Part shown: positions 6,301-6,655 of the stretch, one piece after another
How positions within the stretch are numbered: the stretch's first letter is position 1
Layout of the letters: each line of letters opens with the position of its first letter
Source: Clostridia bacterium
GTDB lineage: Bacteria > Bacillota > Dehalobacteriia > UBA4068
Length of the DNA: 6,655 nt
Assembly (NCBI GenBank): GCA_012515255.1
Contig: JAAYYR010000176.1
Coordinates: 1-6,655 of the forward strand
Reading direction: 5' to 3'
The notes under the pieces: generated by a model
What the model was told of the DNA's origin: nothing
Databases searched by the model: none
Seen by the model: only the letters and a program-made list of their open reading frames with translations
Program-made: the position numbers and the translations under genes

Positions 6301-6655
6301 TATTAACGCCAATATCATGGAAACGAATAATGCCTATGCTAAAAAAAATCGCCGGCTTTTACGGCAAGCAGACGTCTTGGCCATCAATATCATGGGCTCG
6401 CCGGGCTCCGGCAAAACTACGCTGCTGGAGCAATTACTCGCTTTATGGCAAAACAAGCTGCGCGTCGCCGTGATCGAAGGCGATCTGGCTACTGCCAAAG
6501 ACGCGGAGAGGGTGGCCGCTTTGGGAGCCGCTGTGGTGCAGATCAATACCGGCGGCGGCTGCCATCTCGACGCCAAGATGATCTATCAGGTCATGCCGGG
6601 CTTCGACTTGGAGCAAACCGATCTGCTGATCATCGAGAATGTCGGCAATCTGGTC
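6290..6655 (+). CDS. hypB: Hydrogenase maturation GTPase HypB (3' end outside window)
   Basis: The first 122 residues are present; full HypB is usually about 210-220 residues or longer. HypB is a SIMIBI-class GTPase that works with HypA to insert nickel into [NiFe]-hydrogenase. Visible motifs are the P-loop GSPGSGKTT (36-44, K42), the switch-type EGDLATAKDAERV (63-75), the metal-binding QINTGGGCHLDA (84-95, C91 and H92, at the G-domain dimer interface) and IIENVGNLV (114-122). The N-terminus lacks both the CxxCxC nickel site of E. coli HypB and the histidine-rich stretch of some others, so nickel handling should rest on the G-domain site. A TTG start at 6290 is chosen because of the GAGGAAGGTGA site and because homologues have about this many residues before the N-R-R-L helix. 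It overlaps hypA by 11 bp, indicating coupled translation. The G4 guanine-specificity motif (NKxD type) lies beyond the window. Confidence 0.95.
   Translation, partial: MQIDINANIMETNNAYAKKNRRLLRQADVLAINIMGSPGSGKTTLLEQLLALWQNKLRVAVIEGDLATAKDAERVAALGAAVVQINTGGGCHLDAKMIYQVMPGFDLEQTDLLIIENVGNLV

Overview
The window looks like chromosomal DNA from a moderately GC-rich, probably anaerobic member of the Bacillota (Firmicutes). This is inferred from four things: a PcrA-type helicase with the C-terminal Tudor-like tail common in Gram-positives; the pcrA-ligA gene order known from Bacillota; an amidase subfamily that I associate with clostridial and Negativicutes-type genomes; and nickel-hydrogenase maturation genes. 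No mobile element, CRISPR array, tRNA or rRNA was seen. The finer taxonomic placement is a guess.

Layout: (1) Positions 2-505 (+) hold the C-terminal half of a BMP/PnrA-like ABC-transporter substrate-binding protein, ended by a clear rho-independent terminator. (2) Positions about 551-837 carry no convincing gene but are rich in hairpins and hold a candidate leftward promoter. (3) Positions 891-1445 (-) encode a small Amidase_3-like cell-wall amidase with its own terminator, convergent with the BMP gene and divergent from pcrA. (4) From 1575 rightward there is one co-directional run: pcrA, a 120-bp gap with two perfect palindromes, ligA, hypA (overlapping ligA by 8 bp) and hypB (overlapping hypA by 11 bp, cut by the window end).

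How the genes relate: PcrA (3'-5' helicase for repair and replication) and LigA (NAD+-dependent nick sealing) are a familiar DNA-maintenance pair. HypA and HypB work together to deliver nickel to the large subunit of [NiFe]-hydrogenase, and in some bacteria to urease. Their translational coupling to ligA means hydrogenase maturation genes are attached to a housekeeping DNA-repair unit, or happen to follow it without a terminator. The amidase is a separate unit with a candidate sporulation-type (sigma-E-like) promoter.

I see ordinary, well-known gene families and no clear new multi-gene system. The parts most worth a second look are the structured intergenic region at 551-837, the amidase lacking the usual first zinc-ligand histidine, the palindromes before ligA, and the ligA-hypA-hypB overlap chain.
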